Assembly: GCF_000429505.1 (NCBI RefSeq)
Contig: NZ_AUBZ01000003.1
Location: 162,619-226,618, forward strand
DNA length: 64,000 bases
Origin: Aliagarivorans taiwanensis DSM 22990
GTDB taxonomy: Bacteria; Pseudomonadota; Gammaproteobacteria; Enterobacterales; Celerinatantimonadaceae
Direction of reading: 5' to 3'
Below the pieces are notes generated by a model. The model searched no databases, was not told where the DNA came from, and saw nothing but the letters and a program-made list of their open reading frames with translations. Made by a program: the position numbers and the translations under genes. Within the stretch, counting starts at the first letter, position 1; each line of letters starts with the position of its first letter. Positions 34,826-42,862 of the stretch are shown in pieces.

Positions 34826-35053
34826 CTTTGTTGCTGTTCGTCCGTGTTTCGCCCTGACGGCGACCTACTTTTCTCTGCTTGTCCAGAGAAACGTAGGCAA
34901 AAGAGAAGACACCCTCGGGGCTGCTTGCTTACTGCGTTCCGCACTCCAGGCGGGCTCGAATTGAACTCGCTTCGCTCAGACAGCAATTCGACCTGATCCG
35001 CCTTCCGCTTGCGGTACTCGTCGCAGCCCAGAGGGGCCCGGGAGATCGCTGCA
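34826..35053 (+). repeat. Left copy of a ~225-bp inverted repeat
   Basis: This non-coding stretch matches, in reverse complement, the sequence at 38099-38326 at roughly 85-88% identity by eye. Shared blocks include CGCCCTGACGGCGAC, TTTTCTCTGCTTGTCCAGAG, AAAGAGAAGACACCCTCGGG, GAATTGAACTCGCT and ACTCGTCGCAGCCCAGAGGG. It contains its own small hairpins. Similar intergenic sequences recur in many gammaproteobacterial genomes, so it is more likely a dispersed chromosomal repeat than a transposon end. It begins about 70 bases after the FemAB-like gene and ends 50 bases before the attC-like site. The short reading frames through it look spurious. Confidence 0.88.
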
Positions 35054-35103
35054 AGTTACTTTGAAACTTGGAGTTGGACAAAAACGCGCTAGAGATTCGT
35101 GAT

Positions 35104-35169
35104 TAACGCCCGCATTTGCGGCTGGTTTGGAGCGCAGCGGAAAACCAGTCCGACAACATGCGCTTGTTA
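35104..35169 (-). other. Integron attC-like recombination site
   Basis: Read on the minus strand, the 66 bases begin TAACAAGCGCATG and end ATGCGGGCGTTA. The two arms pair for about 23 bp: CGCAT-TTG-CGG-CTGGTTT matches its partner except for three extra single bases (G, T, A) on one arm. A three-base mismatch lies after the terminal TAAC/GTTA boxes, and the end loop is short and variable. Extrahelical bases, an unpaired spacer, and R''/R' boxes of the TAAC...GTTA kind are the defining marks of integron attC sites; both ends resemble the Vibrio cholerae repeat. It starts seven bases after the ATPase stop codon, in the orientation of a gene cassette. No integrase is in the window. Confidence 0.78.
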
Positions 35170-35176
35170 TAGCTTT

Positions 35177-36784
35177 TTACAGAACAAGACCTTCAAATCC
35201 TAACATTAGCGCCAAAAACTCTCTTACATGCTGCTTACCTAATATTTTGCAATCCTGATGGTTGCTGTAATCCACAGCATTTACACCATCTAATTTGGAG
35301 TATTTATCGTCGCTATATTCTTCATCTTTCAGTGTCGAGGTTAATATGATCTTACTATCTATCTTATTATATATTTTAAGCATCTTAGCTTCCTTTCCTG
35401 TTGATAGCTCTCCATCACGGAATGAGTCAATCATTATCGGAAAGTTATGTTTAAGAAGCTTTCTAAGGGCAATAACTTTACAAAAATAGAACTCCTGCCC
35501 CTCACTACCAGAAAAGGTTGCGCCCTTTTTAGTGAATATATCCTCGAACACCAAATTACCGCTAGGATCTATCGCCTTGTATAGATCGTTCATTTCCTTC
35601 AGTAGATTATCATCGAAACTCTTTCTTTCTTCTTTCAGAGATTCATCGATATTTGTATATGATTTAAGTTGATCCTCTAACGTCTTTATTTGATTGGAAA
35701 GAGAAAATGCTTGGTCATCAAAATCCACCTCTGATATAGCCTGCTCTTGATATAGAACAATTTGCTGGAAATTTGGTGGCGTATCTTTCATTTCCTCATT
35801 TAGCTCACTCTGTAAAGAATTAATCTCCCCAGAGAAATCCATGATTATATCGGCTTTTTGACTAATGTTTTGACCAATGGACTTCATTATTCCGTTTCGC
35901 ACATCGATGTTACTTATTTCGAATGTTAGATCGCTATTAGAATATACTATCTTGTCACTGCCACAGTCCCCACATTGAACATTGCCCTCACTAAGATCTC
36001 TGTTCAGCGAATTAAGCTCTGTAATAAGCTGTTCTAGTTTAGACTTTCTATTAATCTCTCTTTGCCGAAATCGTTTAAGCTTTGATATGTTTTCATTTAT
36101 TTCGGTTATCCTTTTAATTTTTTTCTGAACAACTTCAGAGTCATACGTTCTAGAAGCTATCTCAGCAATGTTTGGGTTTTGTCTAATAATTGATATTTTC
36201 TTTCTAATCTCTTTGAGCTGATATTTAAAGGATTTGATATTTTCCTTTATGCTCTTTATATCATCAGTATTAACCTGATTATCAGACAAGCCTGCCAAAT
36301 CATAAACCATAGCTTTAAAGTCAGACTTATTAAATTGCCCCTTACTTATAAGTCCAGATGGATTTCTGTTATCCTGACCAATAAAAAATAGCTCATATAG
36401 TAAGCTCAAATCTACGAGTGCAAGTCGAGTTTCCTTTAGAATCTTGGGTACTGGGAAAACAAATTCATCTAAGAAGTACCTTGCTTCACCAACTGAATTA
36501 AATATTTGTAACGAATCTTCAGTCTTTATGGCGATAGAGTTTCTTTTCCTTAGGAATTCATAGTTAACATTATCCACTTCAACCTTGGAATAGAAATATT
36601 TATCTTTATAGTTGAAAGAACTGGGGAAGATAGACTCATAGCCCAATGAAAACATTAGACCTTGCATAACCAGAGTTTTACCTCTGTTATTATCATCACT
36701 AAAAATAACATTTAGGCCATCAGCCAATCTACTCTCAACAAACGCTTCTTCTGAATCACCAAATGCAATTTTCTTAATTAGCAT
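35177..36784 (-). CDS. Short Rad50/SMC-like ATPase with zinc-hook CxxC (defence candidate)
   Basis: This 535-residue protein has head halves at both ends and a coiled coil between. LNVIFSDDNNRGKTLVMQG (24-42) is a degenerate Walker A ending in GKT (35-37). LLYELFFIGQDNR gives the Q-loop Gln137. SGSEGQ (425-430) is the ABC signature, and NFPIMIDSFRDGEL (447-460) is Walker B with Asp453, where Ser follows instead of the usual Glu. Charged heptad-like helices (175-265 and 300-400) flank a single CGDC (271-274), the Rad50-type zinc-hook position. It resembles Lamassu LmuB/ABC-3C ATPases in design but is shorter. It overlaps the upstream nuclease-like gene by 11 bases. G+C is only about one third. 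Confidence 0.75.
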   Translation of the reverse strand: MLIKKIAFGDSEEAFVESRLADGLNVIFSDDNNRGKTLVMQGLMFSLGYESIFPSSFNYKDKYFYSKVEVDNVNYEFLRKRNSIAIKTEDSLQIFNSVGEARYFLDEFVFPVPKILKETRLALVDLSLLYELFFIGQDNRNPSGLISKGQFNKSDFKAMVYDLAGLSDNQVNTDDIKSIKENIKSFKYQLKEIRKKISIIRQNPNIAEIASRTYDSEVVQKKIKRITEINENISKLKRFRQREINRKSKLEQLITELNSLNRDLSEGNVQCGDCGSDKIVYSNSDLTFEISNIDVRNGIMKSIGQNISQKADIIMDFSGEINSLQSELNEEMKDTPPNFQQIVLYQEQAISEVDFDDQAFSLSNQIKTLEDQLKSYTNIDESLKEERKSFDDNLLKEMNDLYKAIDPSGNLVFEDIFTKKGATFSGSEGQEFYFCKVIALRKLLKHNFPIMIDSFRDGELSTGKEAKMLKIYNKIDSKIILTSTLKDEEYSDDKYSKLDGVNAVDYSNHQDCKILGKQHVREFLALMLGFEGLVL

Positions 36785-37796
36785 TTACCAACCCCGTCTT
36801 TACTAGAGAAATCATATAAAGTAACGTTTCCTTTGTTAAATACTCTGTTTTCACATTAACTACTGATGTTAAACTCGCATAAACATCAAAAATACTATTG
36901 TCGGGTTTTTCTTTAAGTATCTTTATCAGTATTTCTGTTACTTTCCAAAACTCCCTGCAACCGTTTTTGTCAAAAAAAGCGCGACTTAGATTTTCATTAC
37001 ATTCTTGAAGCAAATCCTTTCTTTCTTCTTCATCCTTGCCCATTAATACGTCAAAGAAGCTCACGGGTATTCCCGGAAAAGAAAACACATCAATACCAAC
37101 CAGCCTACTAATCAATAGAGTGTTTATTTCTGTCTTTGTAATATGTCGATTAAATTTAAGAACTTCAGAGGGATTGCTTATTTTTTCGTTTTCTATGTAT
37201 GAGTTCTTAAGGGCTGCTTGGGCATTTCTAATTTCTACAAATATTCGTTCATATATCTCTTCAGGGATAGATTTCTTATTTTTAAATCTAGAAATCATCT
37301 TTATATATGTGCTTACTCTCTTGTTGTCTTCAACAAAGCATACTTTCGACATGAAATCTAAAAATAGTGGCGGAACCCTTCCAGATTTGTCTCCATTTAT
37401 TTTTTCTTTAAGCTTCTTCTCTATACCCTTTTTTTGTTTTTCATTGATATTTTCATAGCTGTAAACATTTAGAGAAGGGTCTACTAAATAGTCTCTATTC
37501 AGCTTAGGAATAAACAATATATATTCATAAAAACTAATAGAAGAAACGTAATTGTCGTACAGCGTGTATAGACTCTCACCAATTTTAGAAGGAGGAAGGC
37601 TGCTGTGGTTTTTACTTTGTACATCCCAGAGCTTGCTGAATTCCGTATTAGAGCCTGTCACGTCATTGAAGCAATCCACAGTAATTATTTCAATTTCTCC
37701 GCTATCACTTCTCATGCCCAACAAATACAGCAAAGACTTAGTCTCAAAGTCTGAAGCTTTCTTGTTGTTGATTTCCGTGTTTTTGAAAGTATACAA
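36774..37796 (-). CDS. Restriction-endonuclease-fold protein, Cap4/DUF4297-like (defence candidate)
   Basis: This is a 340-residue protein. Its N-terminal ~100 residues carry Glu18 (SDFETKSLLYLL), Asp45 (VDCFNDVTG) and a Q-S-K at 60-62 (LWDVQSKNHSSLPP). That spacing fits the E...D...QxK active site of Mrr/Cap4-type nucleases. The remaining ~240 residues are helical, lysine/glutamate-rich and unrecognised, possibly for contacting the ATPase. The start is TTG at 37796 with GGGAAG six bases upstream. The 11-base overlap with the ATPase gene indicates coupled translation. Nuclease plus SMC-like ATPase is the core of Lamassu/ABC-3C anti-phage systems; a third component is not seen here. Low G+C marks it as acquired. 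Confidence 0.65.
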   Translation of the reverse strand: MYTFKNTEINNKKASDFETKSLLYLLGMRSDSGEIEIITVDCFNDVTGSNTEFSKLWDVQSKNHSSLPPSKIGESLYTLYDNYVSSISFYEYILFIPKLNRDYLVDPSLNVYSYENINEKQKKGIEKKLKEKINGDKSGRVPPLFLDFMSKVCFVEDNKRVSTYIKMISRFKNKKSIPEEIYERIFVEIRNAQAALKNSYIENEKISNPSEVLKFNRHITKTEINTLLISRLVGIDVFSFPGIPVSFFDVLMGKDEEERKDLLQECNENLSRAFFDKNGCREFWKVTEILIKILKEKPDNSIFDVYASLTSVVNVKTEYLTKETLLYMISLVKTGLVNAN

Positions 37797-37864
37797 ACGG
37801 TTCTTCCCGATACTTAAGCTTTAATCTCTAGTTGTGGCTGGATTTGGCTATAACATCTTATCCA

Positions 37865-37902
37865 ATGGAATTTTTCCATGTTTAAACATGGAAAAATTCC
37901 AT
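37865..37902. repeat. 38-bp perfect palindrome
   Basis: The two 19-bp halves are exact reverse complements. Each half contains a smaller dyad, ATGGAA-N3-TTCCAT, and the two dyads flank a GTTTAAAC core. It is 68 bases upstream of the nuclease-like gene's TTG. No T-run follows on either strand, so it is not a classical terminator. A two-site operator for a dimeric repressor, a cruciform-forming recombination site, or a nuclease recognition site are possible. Confidence 0.9.
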
Positions 37903-38098
37903 ATATCCCCTAATGACTCTAAAGTTAACATCTTAAATAGTGGCGTACAATCAGCCAGTTAACAAATCCAGCATCTCACAAGACTGCGCGAAAGATGGAA
38001 CACTCATGCGGATACATGGAAACGGTAAGGGCTGGGTGTATAGCTAGTAGTTTTTCTGGCTCCCTAACAAGGAATGGGGCAAAACTGAGTTAGAAACT
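37903..38098. other. Gene-free stretch between palindrome and right repeat copy
   Basis: The first ~75 bases are A+T-rich like the island, and then composition returns to that of the chromosome. A short reading frame (38006-38047, MRIHGNGKGWVYS) is followed by stop codons, and the same frame continues without stops through FWLPNKEWGKTELETS into the right repeat. It has no ribosome-binding site and is probably the remainder of the dispersed repeat rather than a gene. I cannot find a second attC site or the 5' boundary of the cassette with confidence. Confidence 0.5.
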
Positions 38099-38326
38099 AG
38101 CAACGATCTTCCGGGTCCCTCTGGGCTGCGACGAGTAGCGCAAGTGGAAGGTGGATCAGGACGAATTGCTGTTTGAGCGGAGCGAGTTCAATTCGGCCCC
38201 ACCTGGAACGAGCAACGGAGTAAGCAAGCAGCCCCCGAGGGTGTCTTCTCTTTTGCTTACTTTTCTCTGGACAAGCAGAGAAAAGTAAGTCGCCGTCAGG
38301 GCGAAACGCGGGCTATCAACAACAAA
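38099..38326 (-). repeat. Right copy of a ~225-bp inverted repeat
   Basis: This is the reverse-complement partner of 34826-35053, with the same order of conserved blocks and scattered substitutions and one- or two-base gaps. Unlike the left copy, it appears to continue inward to about 38005. It lies 58 bases beyond the stop of the glycosyltransferase gene at 38385. Together the two copies bracket the A+T-rich two-gene island. Confidence 0.88.
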
Positions 38327-38384
38327 CCAAGCAAAACCCTAAACGCCGATAGACCAGAGCACGCAGTCCCCAAAACAGGAAAAA

Positions 38385-39647
38385 CTACCCTGCCTCCACA
38401 ACCTGTCGAATCATCCGACTATAATCCCGCGCAATCTGCTTAGCATCATAGCGCTCAGCCACCAGCTGGTTGGCCGCCCCACCAATCTGTTGGGCAGTCC
38501 CCGGCTCCGCCAGCAGCTGCTCAATCGCAGAGCGATACTCGTCCAGGCTATTCGCTACCATGCCGTTTTGACGGTCTGCCACGGCAATCCCTTCAAAGGC
38601 GATATCGGAGCCTAAAACCACCAAGCCATGGCTCATGGCCTCCAGCACTTTTAACTTGGTGCCGCCGCCGTCGCGTAGGGGGCAGATGCAGGCCATCGCT
38701 CGCTGGTAGTAGTAGTTCAGGTCGTCGACAAAGCCATGCACGGTGACATTACTAAAACCCCCGGCAAGGGCGAGGATCTGCTCGCTGGGATCTTTGCCGA
38801 TAATGTCCAGGTGCAGCTGGGGGAAGGCCTTGCTGAGCGCGGGCCATAGCTCCGTTAGCAGATAAACCACCGCGTCGTGGTTGGGGTACCAGTCGAGGCC
38901 GCCGACAAACACCAGGTGCCCGCTCTCGATATTGCGCTCGGCCACTTGCAGGTATTTCACCCCATTGGGCACTAGCTCAACCTGCTGGGCGCCGAGCTGG
39001 CGCAGCTCTTGGGCGTCGCCCTCGGAGCAGCAGATCTGCAAGGGCAGGCGCTGCATCTGCTTGGCGTCATAACGGGCAATCTTGTCGCCTTCCATTTTGA
39101 AGTACCAGGCCTTGAGCGGGTTGCTCTGCTTGTCGGCTCGACGCCACATCATGGCGTGCTCGGCGTTGTGGTGATTGACGATAACCGGACAGGGCAGATT
39201 GTCCGGCAGGTACTGGGCCAAGCCCATGGTGTCGATATGAATCAGATCGAAGTGCTGCTCGGCCAGCAGCTTGTGAATGTGCTGCTTAAACTGGCGGCTA
39301 TACAGCCAGTTCACCGAATAGGGGGCGCGGGTAAAGACCGAAGCAAAGGCCAAGGCGACCCGGTTGAGCCGATGCGACTCTGAGGGCAGCGAGAACCACT
39401 GCAGCTCATCCACCAAGCTGCTCAGGTGCTCCTTCGCCTTGCTTAGCCCCTGCTCCAGGCCATCAAAATACGGCGCCAGAATGCGCGGCTGCACCAGACA
39501 GTGCAGGCTGACATGGTGCTCTTTGGCCACCCCTTCCAGCAGGCCATTGGTGCGCACCAGCAGGCCGCCCTTGGGTGGGTAAGGCACGAAGTGGTTAATC
39601 CAGAGGATCCGTTTTTTACTCGCCTTATTGCTCAACGCTTCACTCAC
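38385..39647 (-). CDS. Glycosyltransferase family 4 protein (PEP-CTERM-type)
   Basis: This 420-residue GT-B enzyme opens with KRILWINHFVPYPPKGGLLVR, which resembles the PYPP start of PEP-CTERM-associated sugar transferases (TIGR03087-like). The donor domain shows LVFVGGLDWYPNHDAVVYLL, LDIIGKDPSEQIL, VTVHGFVDDLNYYYQRAMAC and GGGTKLKVLEAMSHGLVVLG. The GTG at 39647 overlaps the upstream gene by four bases (GTGA). It is the last gene of a four-gene minus-strand operon starting at 42664 and lies next to the right repeat copy. Sugar specificity is unknown. Confidence 0.86.
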   Translation of the reverse strand: MSEALSNKASKKRILWINHFVPYPPKGGLLVRTNGLLEGVAKEHHVSLHCLVQPRILAPYFDGLEQGLSKAKEHLSSLVDELQWFSLPSESHRLNRVALAFASVFTRAPYSVNWLYSRQFKQHIHKLLAEQHFDLIHIDTMGLAQYLPDNLPCPVIVNHHNAEHAMMWRRADKQSNPLKAWYFKMEGDKIARYDAKQMQRLPLQICCSEGDAQELRQLGAQQVELVPNGVKYLQVAERNIESGHLVFVGGLDWYPNHDAVVYLLTELWPALSKAFPQLHLDIIGKDPSEQILALAGGFSNVTVHGFVDDLNYYYQRAMACICPLRDGGGTKLKVLEAMSHGLVVLGSDIAFEGIAVADRQNGMVANSLDEYRSAIEQLLAEPGTAQQIGGAANQLVAERYDAKQIARDYSRMIRQVVEAG

Positions 39648-40987
39648 CTTGTTGTTCGCCCCTCTGCTTGCTGCTCACCATCGGGGCTATCCTCGATAGC
39701 AGCGCGTCGCTGGTTCATCCTCGGCACTGCCGGCTTGGACTGGCAAGCCACCGAGATGGCGCACTGCAAGGCCAAGTTCATCCAGAGGAAGGGGTAGTAG
39801 GTCACCGTGACAAACTGTCCGGCAATCAAAAAGCCGAGCGTCCCCATCCTCAGCCCGCGCATAATGCTGTATTCGATCGGATAGCGGTCTTTGTCGGGAA
39901 GGCGCTTAAACAGCGACAGGCAGATCAAAATAACGAACACAAACAACCCTAAGAAGCCGGCGTCGGTGCCCACCTGAATAAAGATGTTGTGTGGCAGCTC
40001 GGCCGACTTACGCCGGTCAACGATATCTTCGGAGTAGTAGGTGTTGTAGTAAGGAATAAAGTTGTAATAGCCCACCCCCAGCACCGGATGGTCTTTGATC
40101 ATCTCCCAGCCATTTTCCCAGTAGAGTATTCGCTGTTGGGAGGTCTTGTCGGTGCCGATGCCGGAGAAACGCTCTTTCTGCTCGTCGGGCAGCACCGCAA
40201 AGCCAAGCGCGCCAATAATCGCCACACTTACCATGATCTTGGGCTTAAAGATCTGTCGGTGGAACATGATCCCTAGCTGCACCAGCATCGCCAACTGCCC
40301 GCCCCGGCTACTGGAGCCGATGATGGTCAAAAATGGACATACCATACACAGGGTTAAAAACAGCTTCTCGAAGCGCGGCAGAGAATGACGATGGGCAACC
40401 CATAGGTAGTAGGAGATCGGCAGCAAGGTGAGCATCAAAATTGCCAGCTCGCCGGAGTTCTGGAAGTAGCCCGACGGCCCCGCCAAGCCCCAAGTGGTAA
40501 AAGAGAAGCCCCGCATCACCCAGATCCGCGTGGTGCCCAGCGCAATCTTAAAGCCGCAGATCATAAACACCATAAAGAACAGGTAGAAGCGGGCACGGGT
40601 GGTCACCAACATGCTGATGATGAAGAATACGATGACCCACTGGATAAAGAAGATCTGCTTGTCCAGCGACCAGCTAACGTTAAAGGCCACCAGAAACGAG
40701 CTGTAGATGACAATCACCCACATCAGCATCCAAAAGTGCACCGCCGAGAAGGCGAGCCGGGCTTGTTTGTCCATCACCGTGAACATTAAGGCGCCGCCTA
40801 AGAAAAACTGCGCCCAAGGCAGGATGTCCAGCGCCGGATAGATGGTTTGCGGCCGGAAGTACTCCACAAACAAGTAGCCACAGATAAACTTAAAGGCCAA
40901 AGATTCCTGCTTGAACTGCTGCCACAAGCGCCCCAGCTTGAAGAAAAACAGCTCGCCGACTTCAGCGCTAGTTTTGGTTGGCAGCAT
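39644..40987 (-). CDS. O-antigen ligase-like/O-glycosylation ligase, exosortase A-associated type
   Basis: This 447-residue multi-spanning membrane protein has about 10-12 helices. A periplasmic loop reads HPVLGVGYYNFIPYYNTYYS and then SAELPHNIFIQVGTDAGFLG, the H-N...G pattern of the Wzy_C/O-antigen ligase family. The N-terminal FKFICGYLFVEYFRPQTIYP matches PEP-CTERM-linked ligases (TIGR03097 type). It may ligate or polymerise the polysaccharide, or transfer glycans to PEP-CTERM proteins. It overlaps the phosphatase gene by 20 bases and the GT4 gene by four. The C-terminal ~40 residues are basic and polar with no domain. Confidence 0.84.
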   Translation of the reverse strand: MLPTKTSAEVGELFFFKLGRLWQQFKQESLAFKFICGYLFVEYFRPQTIYPALDILPWAQFFLGGALMFTVMDKQARLAFSAVHFWMLMWVIVIYSSFLVAFNVSWSLDKQIFFIQWVIVFFIISMLVTTRARFYLFFMVFMICGFKIALGTTRIWVMRGFSFTTWGLAGPSGYFQNSGELAILMLTLLPISYYLWVAHRHSLPRFEKLFLTLCMVCPFLTIIGSSSRGGQLAMLVQLGIMFHRQIFKPKIMVSVAIIGALGFAVLPDEQKERFSGIGTDKTSQQRILYWENGWEMIKDHPVLGVGYYNFIPYYNTYYSEDIVDRRKSAELPHNIFIQVGTDAGFLGLFVFVILICLSLFKRLPDKDRYPIEYSIMRGLRMGTLGFLIAGQFVTVTYYPFLWMNLALQCAISVACQSKPAVPRMNQRRAAIEDSPDGEQQAEGRTTR

Positions 40988-41522
40988 AAATGCTCTCGAC
41001 TAGGTGGGTGGTGGCGTCCTCGATGGCGCTAAGACAACGCTCGAAAAAGGCTTCTGAGGCCGCATAAGGGTCGTGCAGATAGGCCACCGAGGGCTTGCAC
41101 CACAAGCCTAACAGCGCCACTTCACTGTTGGGTAACTGCGCCTTGGTGCGGGTGAGCTGTTCCGGTTCCATCACCAACAGCAGATCGCCCGCGTGGGCGC
41201 TATAGTCACGTAGATTCTGCGAGCGGTGTTGCTCCATCAATCCCTGATGTGCCCCGGCAAGTGCAGTAGCGCGCTCGTTGGCAGCATCGCCGCCACGACA
41301 GTCCAAACCAAACGAAATGGCATCGAAGCCTTTAGCCCGCGCCACCTTCTCAGCAAAGGGGCTGCGACAGATGTTGCCACTGCAGATAAACACCAAGCGC
41401 TTGATCTGGGTAAGGTCTTGAGCCGGGCGATAGCGCCCCAGCCACAGCTTCAATTGGTGAATACTAAAGTTGAGTAGTCCCGATTTAGACCCGTAATGGT
41501 CCTGAATATGGGCTGTAATCAT
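40968..41522 (-). CDS. Low-molecular-weight protein tyrosine phosphatase-like protein
   Basis: This ~184-residue protein carries the catalytic P-loop LVFICSGNICRSPFAEK (CX5R) near residue 42 and a likely general-acid Asp in VAYLHDPYAAS. Such phosphatases reverse autophosphorylation of polysaccharide tyrosine kinases; here the kinase is encoded 32 kb away in the same locus. An extra ~35 N-terminal residues (HIQDHYGSKSGLLNFSIHQL) precede the domain. The ATG at 41522 shares TAATG with the upstream stop, and GAGGAGGGG lies just before it. It is the second gene of the operon. Confidence 0.86.
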   Translation of the reverse strand: MITAHIQDHYGSKSGLLNFSIHQLKLWLGRYRPAQDLTQIKRLVFICSGNICRSPFAEKVARAKGFDAISFGLDCRGGDAANERATALAGAHQGLMEQHRSQNLRDYSAHAGDLLLVMEPEQLTRTKAQLPNSEVALLGLWCKPSVAYLHDPYAASEAFFERCLSAIEDATTHLVESIYAANQN

Positions 41523-42664
41523 TAACGCCCCTCCTCGGCGGTAAGCTGTGGTACCTGACAATCCACACCTAATTCACGATACACCGACAAATACCCCGCC
41601 AGCATGGCCTCCATGGAAAAGCGCTGGGTAACCCAGGCCCGAGCCGCAGCGCTGCGCGTTTCGCCCTTATCGATAGCTTGCATGGCCTGTGTCAGCTTGG
41701 CCGCCAAATCATCGCTGTCCGCCGGACTGGCAAAGTGCGCCAGCTCGCGGCTGTCGCCGATGATTTCTTCGGGGCCGCCGCAGCGGGTCAGTACCATCGG
41801 CAAGCCACAGGCCAGCGCTTCGATGGTTGAGATGGAAAAGCCCTCGGAGTCGGAGCACAACACAAACAGGTCCAGCCCGGCCAGATAGGCTGGAGTATCA
41901 GAAACAAAGCCGAGAAAGTGCACCTGCTCAAGCCCCAAGTCTTTGGCTTGCTGTTTCAACGCGTCGATAAGCTTGGCCTTGGGGTCGCCGGCAATTGCCA
42001 GCACTACCGGGCGCTCGCCGTGGCATTTGGCAAGGGCGTCGAGCAACACATCGTAGCGCTTGGGCTGGCGAATATTGCCCAGTGCGCCAATCAGCAGGCT
42101 ATCGACAGGGATCTGTAGTTGTTCGCGTAGGGCATTCGATGGCTCGATGGCATAGGCCGCCACATCGATGCCGTTGTAGATCACCCGAGTGCGTATGGCA
42201 TCGAGCAAGCCAAGCTGTTGGATGCGCTGGCTAAGGCTGTCGCTGACCGCCACATAACGTTTGATGCCCCACTTCATCATGGTGCGCTTAAGCCGGCGGA
42301 AACGCTCGTCGGGCGCGACGTCGACCATGCCATGGTAGGTGGCCACCACGGGTGTGCCGGTGACTAAGCCGGTAATGGCCGCATAAACGTTGGAGCCGAG
42401 TAGGTGAGATTGGATCAGCGAGACCCGATGCTTGAGCACCAGCCGTGCCAGCCGCCATACCAGCTTCACATTGAAGCTGCCCTTGGCGGGAATGATCACC
42501 GGCTCCAGCCCGCGCGCGCGCAGGGTATCGGCCACGTAGCCTTCACCCCGGATCACCACCAAGGAGTCGAGTTGGTGGTGGCGTAGCTGGTCTGCCAGTG
42601 TAATAAAGACATCTTCGGCACCACCCGGTCCGGTGGTGTCTATCAGGTGCATGATGGTGGTCAT
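41522..42664 (-). CDS. Glycosyltransferase family 4 protein
   Basis: This 380-residue GT-B enzyme has TIMHLIDTTGPGGAEDVFIT at the N-terminus (glycine-rich acceptor-domain loop). VIYNGIDVAAY marks the interdomain segment. The donor domain has IGALGNIRQPKRYDVLLDAL, VLAIAGDPKAKLIDALKQ, VHFLGFVSDTPAYLAGLDLF and SEGFSISTIEALACGLPMVL (EX7E). It heads the minus-strand operon; the stop overlaps the phosphatase start by one base. The 198-base gap to the divergent ATP-grasp gene probably holds both promoters. A weak GG-N10-GC match there is not convincing as a sigma-54 site. Confidence 0.88.
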   Translation of the reverse strand: MTTIMHLIDTTGPGGAEDVFITLADQLRHHQLDSLVVIRGEGYVADTLRARGLEPVIIPAKGSFNVKLVWRLARLVLKHRVSLIQSHLLGSNVYAAITGLVTGTPVVATYHGMVDVAPDERFRRLKRTMMKWGIKRYVAVSDSLSQRIQQLGLLDAIRTRVIYNGIDVAAYAIEPSNALREQLQIPVDSLLIGALGNIRQPKRYDVLLDALAKCHGERPVVLAIAGDPKAKLIDALKQQAKDLGLEQVHFLGFVSDTPAYLAGLDLFVLCSDSEGFSISTIEALACGLPMVLTRCGGPEEIIGDSRELAHFASPADSDDLAAKLTQAMQAIDKGETRSAAARAWVTQRFSMEAMLAGYLSVYRELGVDCQVPQLTAEEGR

Positions 42665-42862
42665 GGTTACTTAAGCGGTCATCCTTAACTTGCTAAGTAG
42701 CCCTAGCTTAGCCTAAGCCAAATTGAGAAACCACATCTACTGTGGCGCGCCACGCTGGCTATTCTCGCTGTCACAAGGATCTGCTAGCCTCCCAGCGAAT
42801 ACTGCTTGTACCTGATAAATAAGGTATTTAAGCTAGGTTTAGAATCATGGAAATGAGATAGC

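Noticed and set aside
34804..34986. 60-codon frame through the left repeat
   Set aside because: It is a translation of a non-coding dispersed repeat, lacks a ribosome-binding site and is not preserved in the right copy.
37797..37960. Palindrome region as a second attC or a terminator
   Set aside because: The arms outside the 38-bp palindrome do not pair, there are no extrahelical bases, and no T-run follows.
42665..42862. Sigma-54-like GG-N10-GC on the minus strand before the GT4 operon
   Set aside because: TGGC is present but neither the AC after it nor TT before GC match, so it is within chance for this length.
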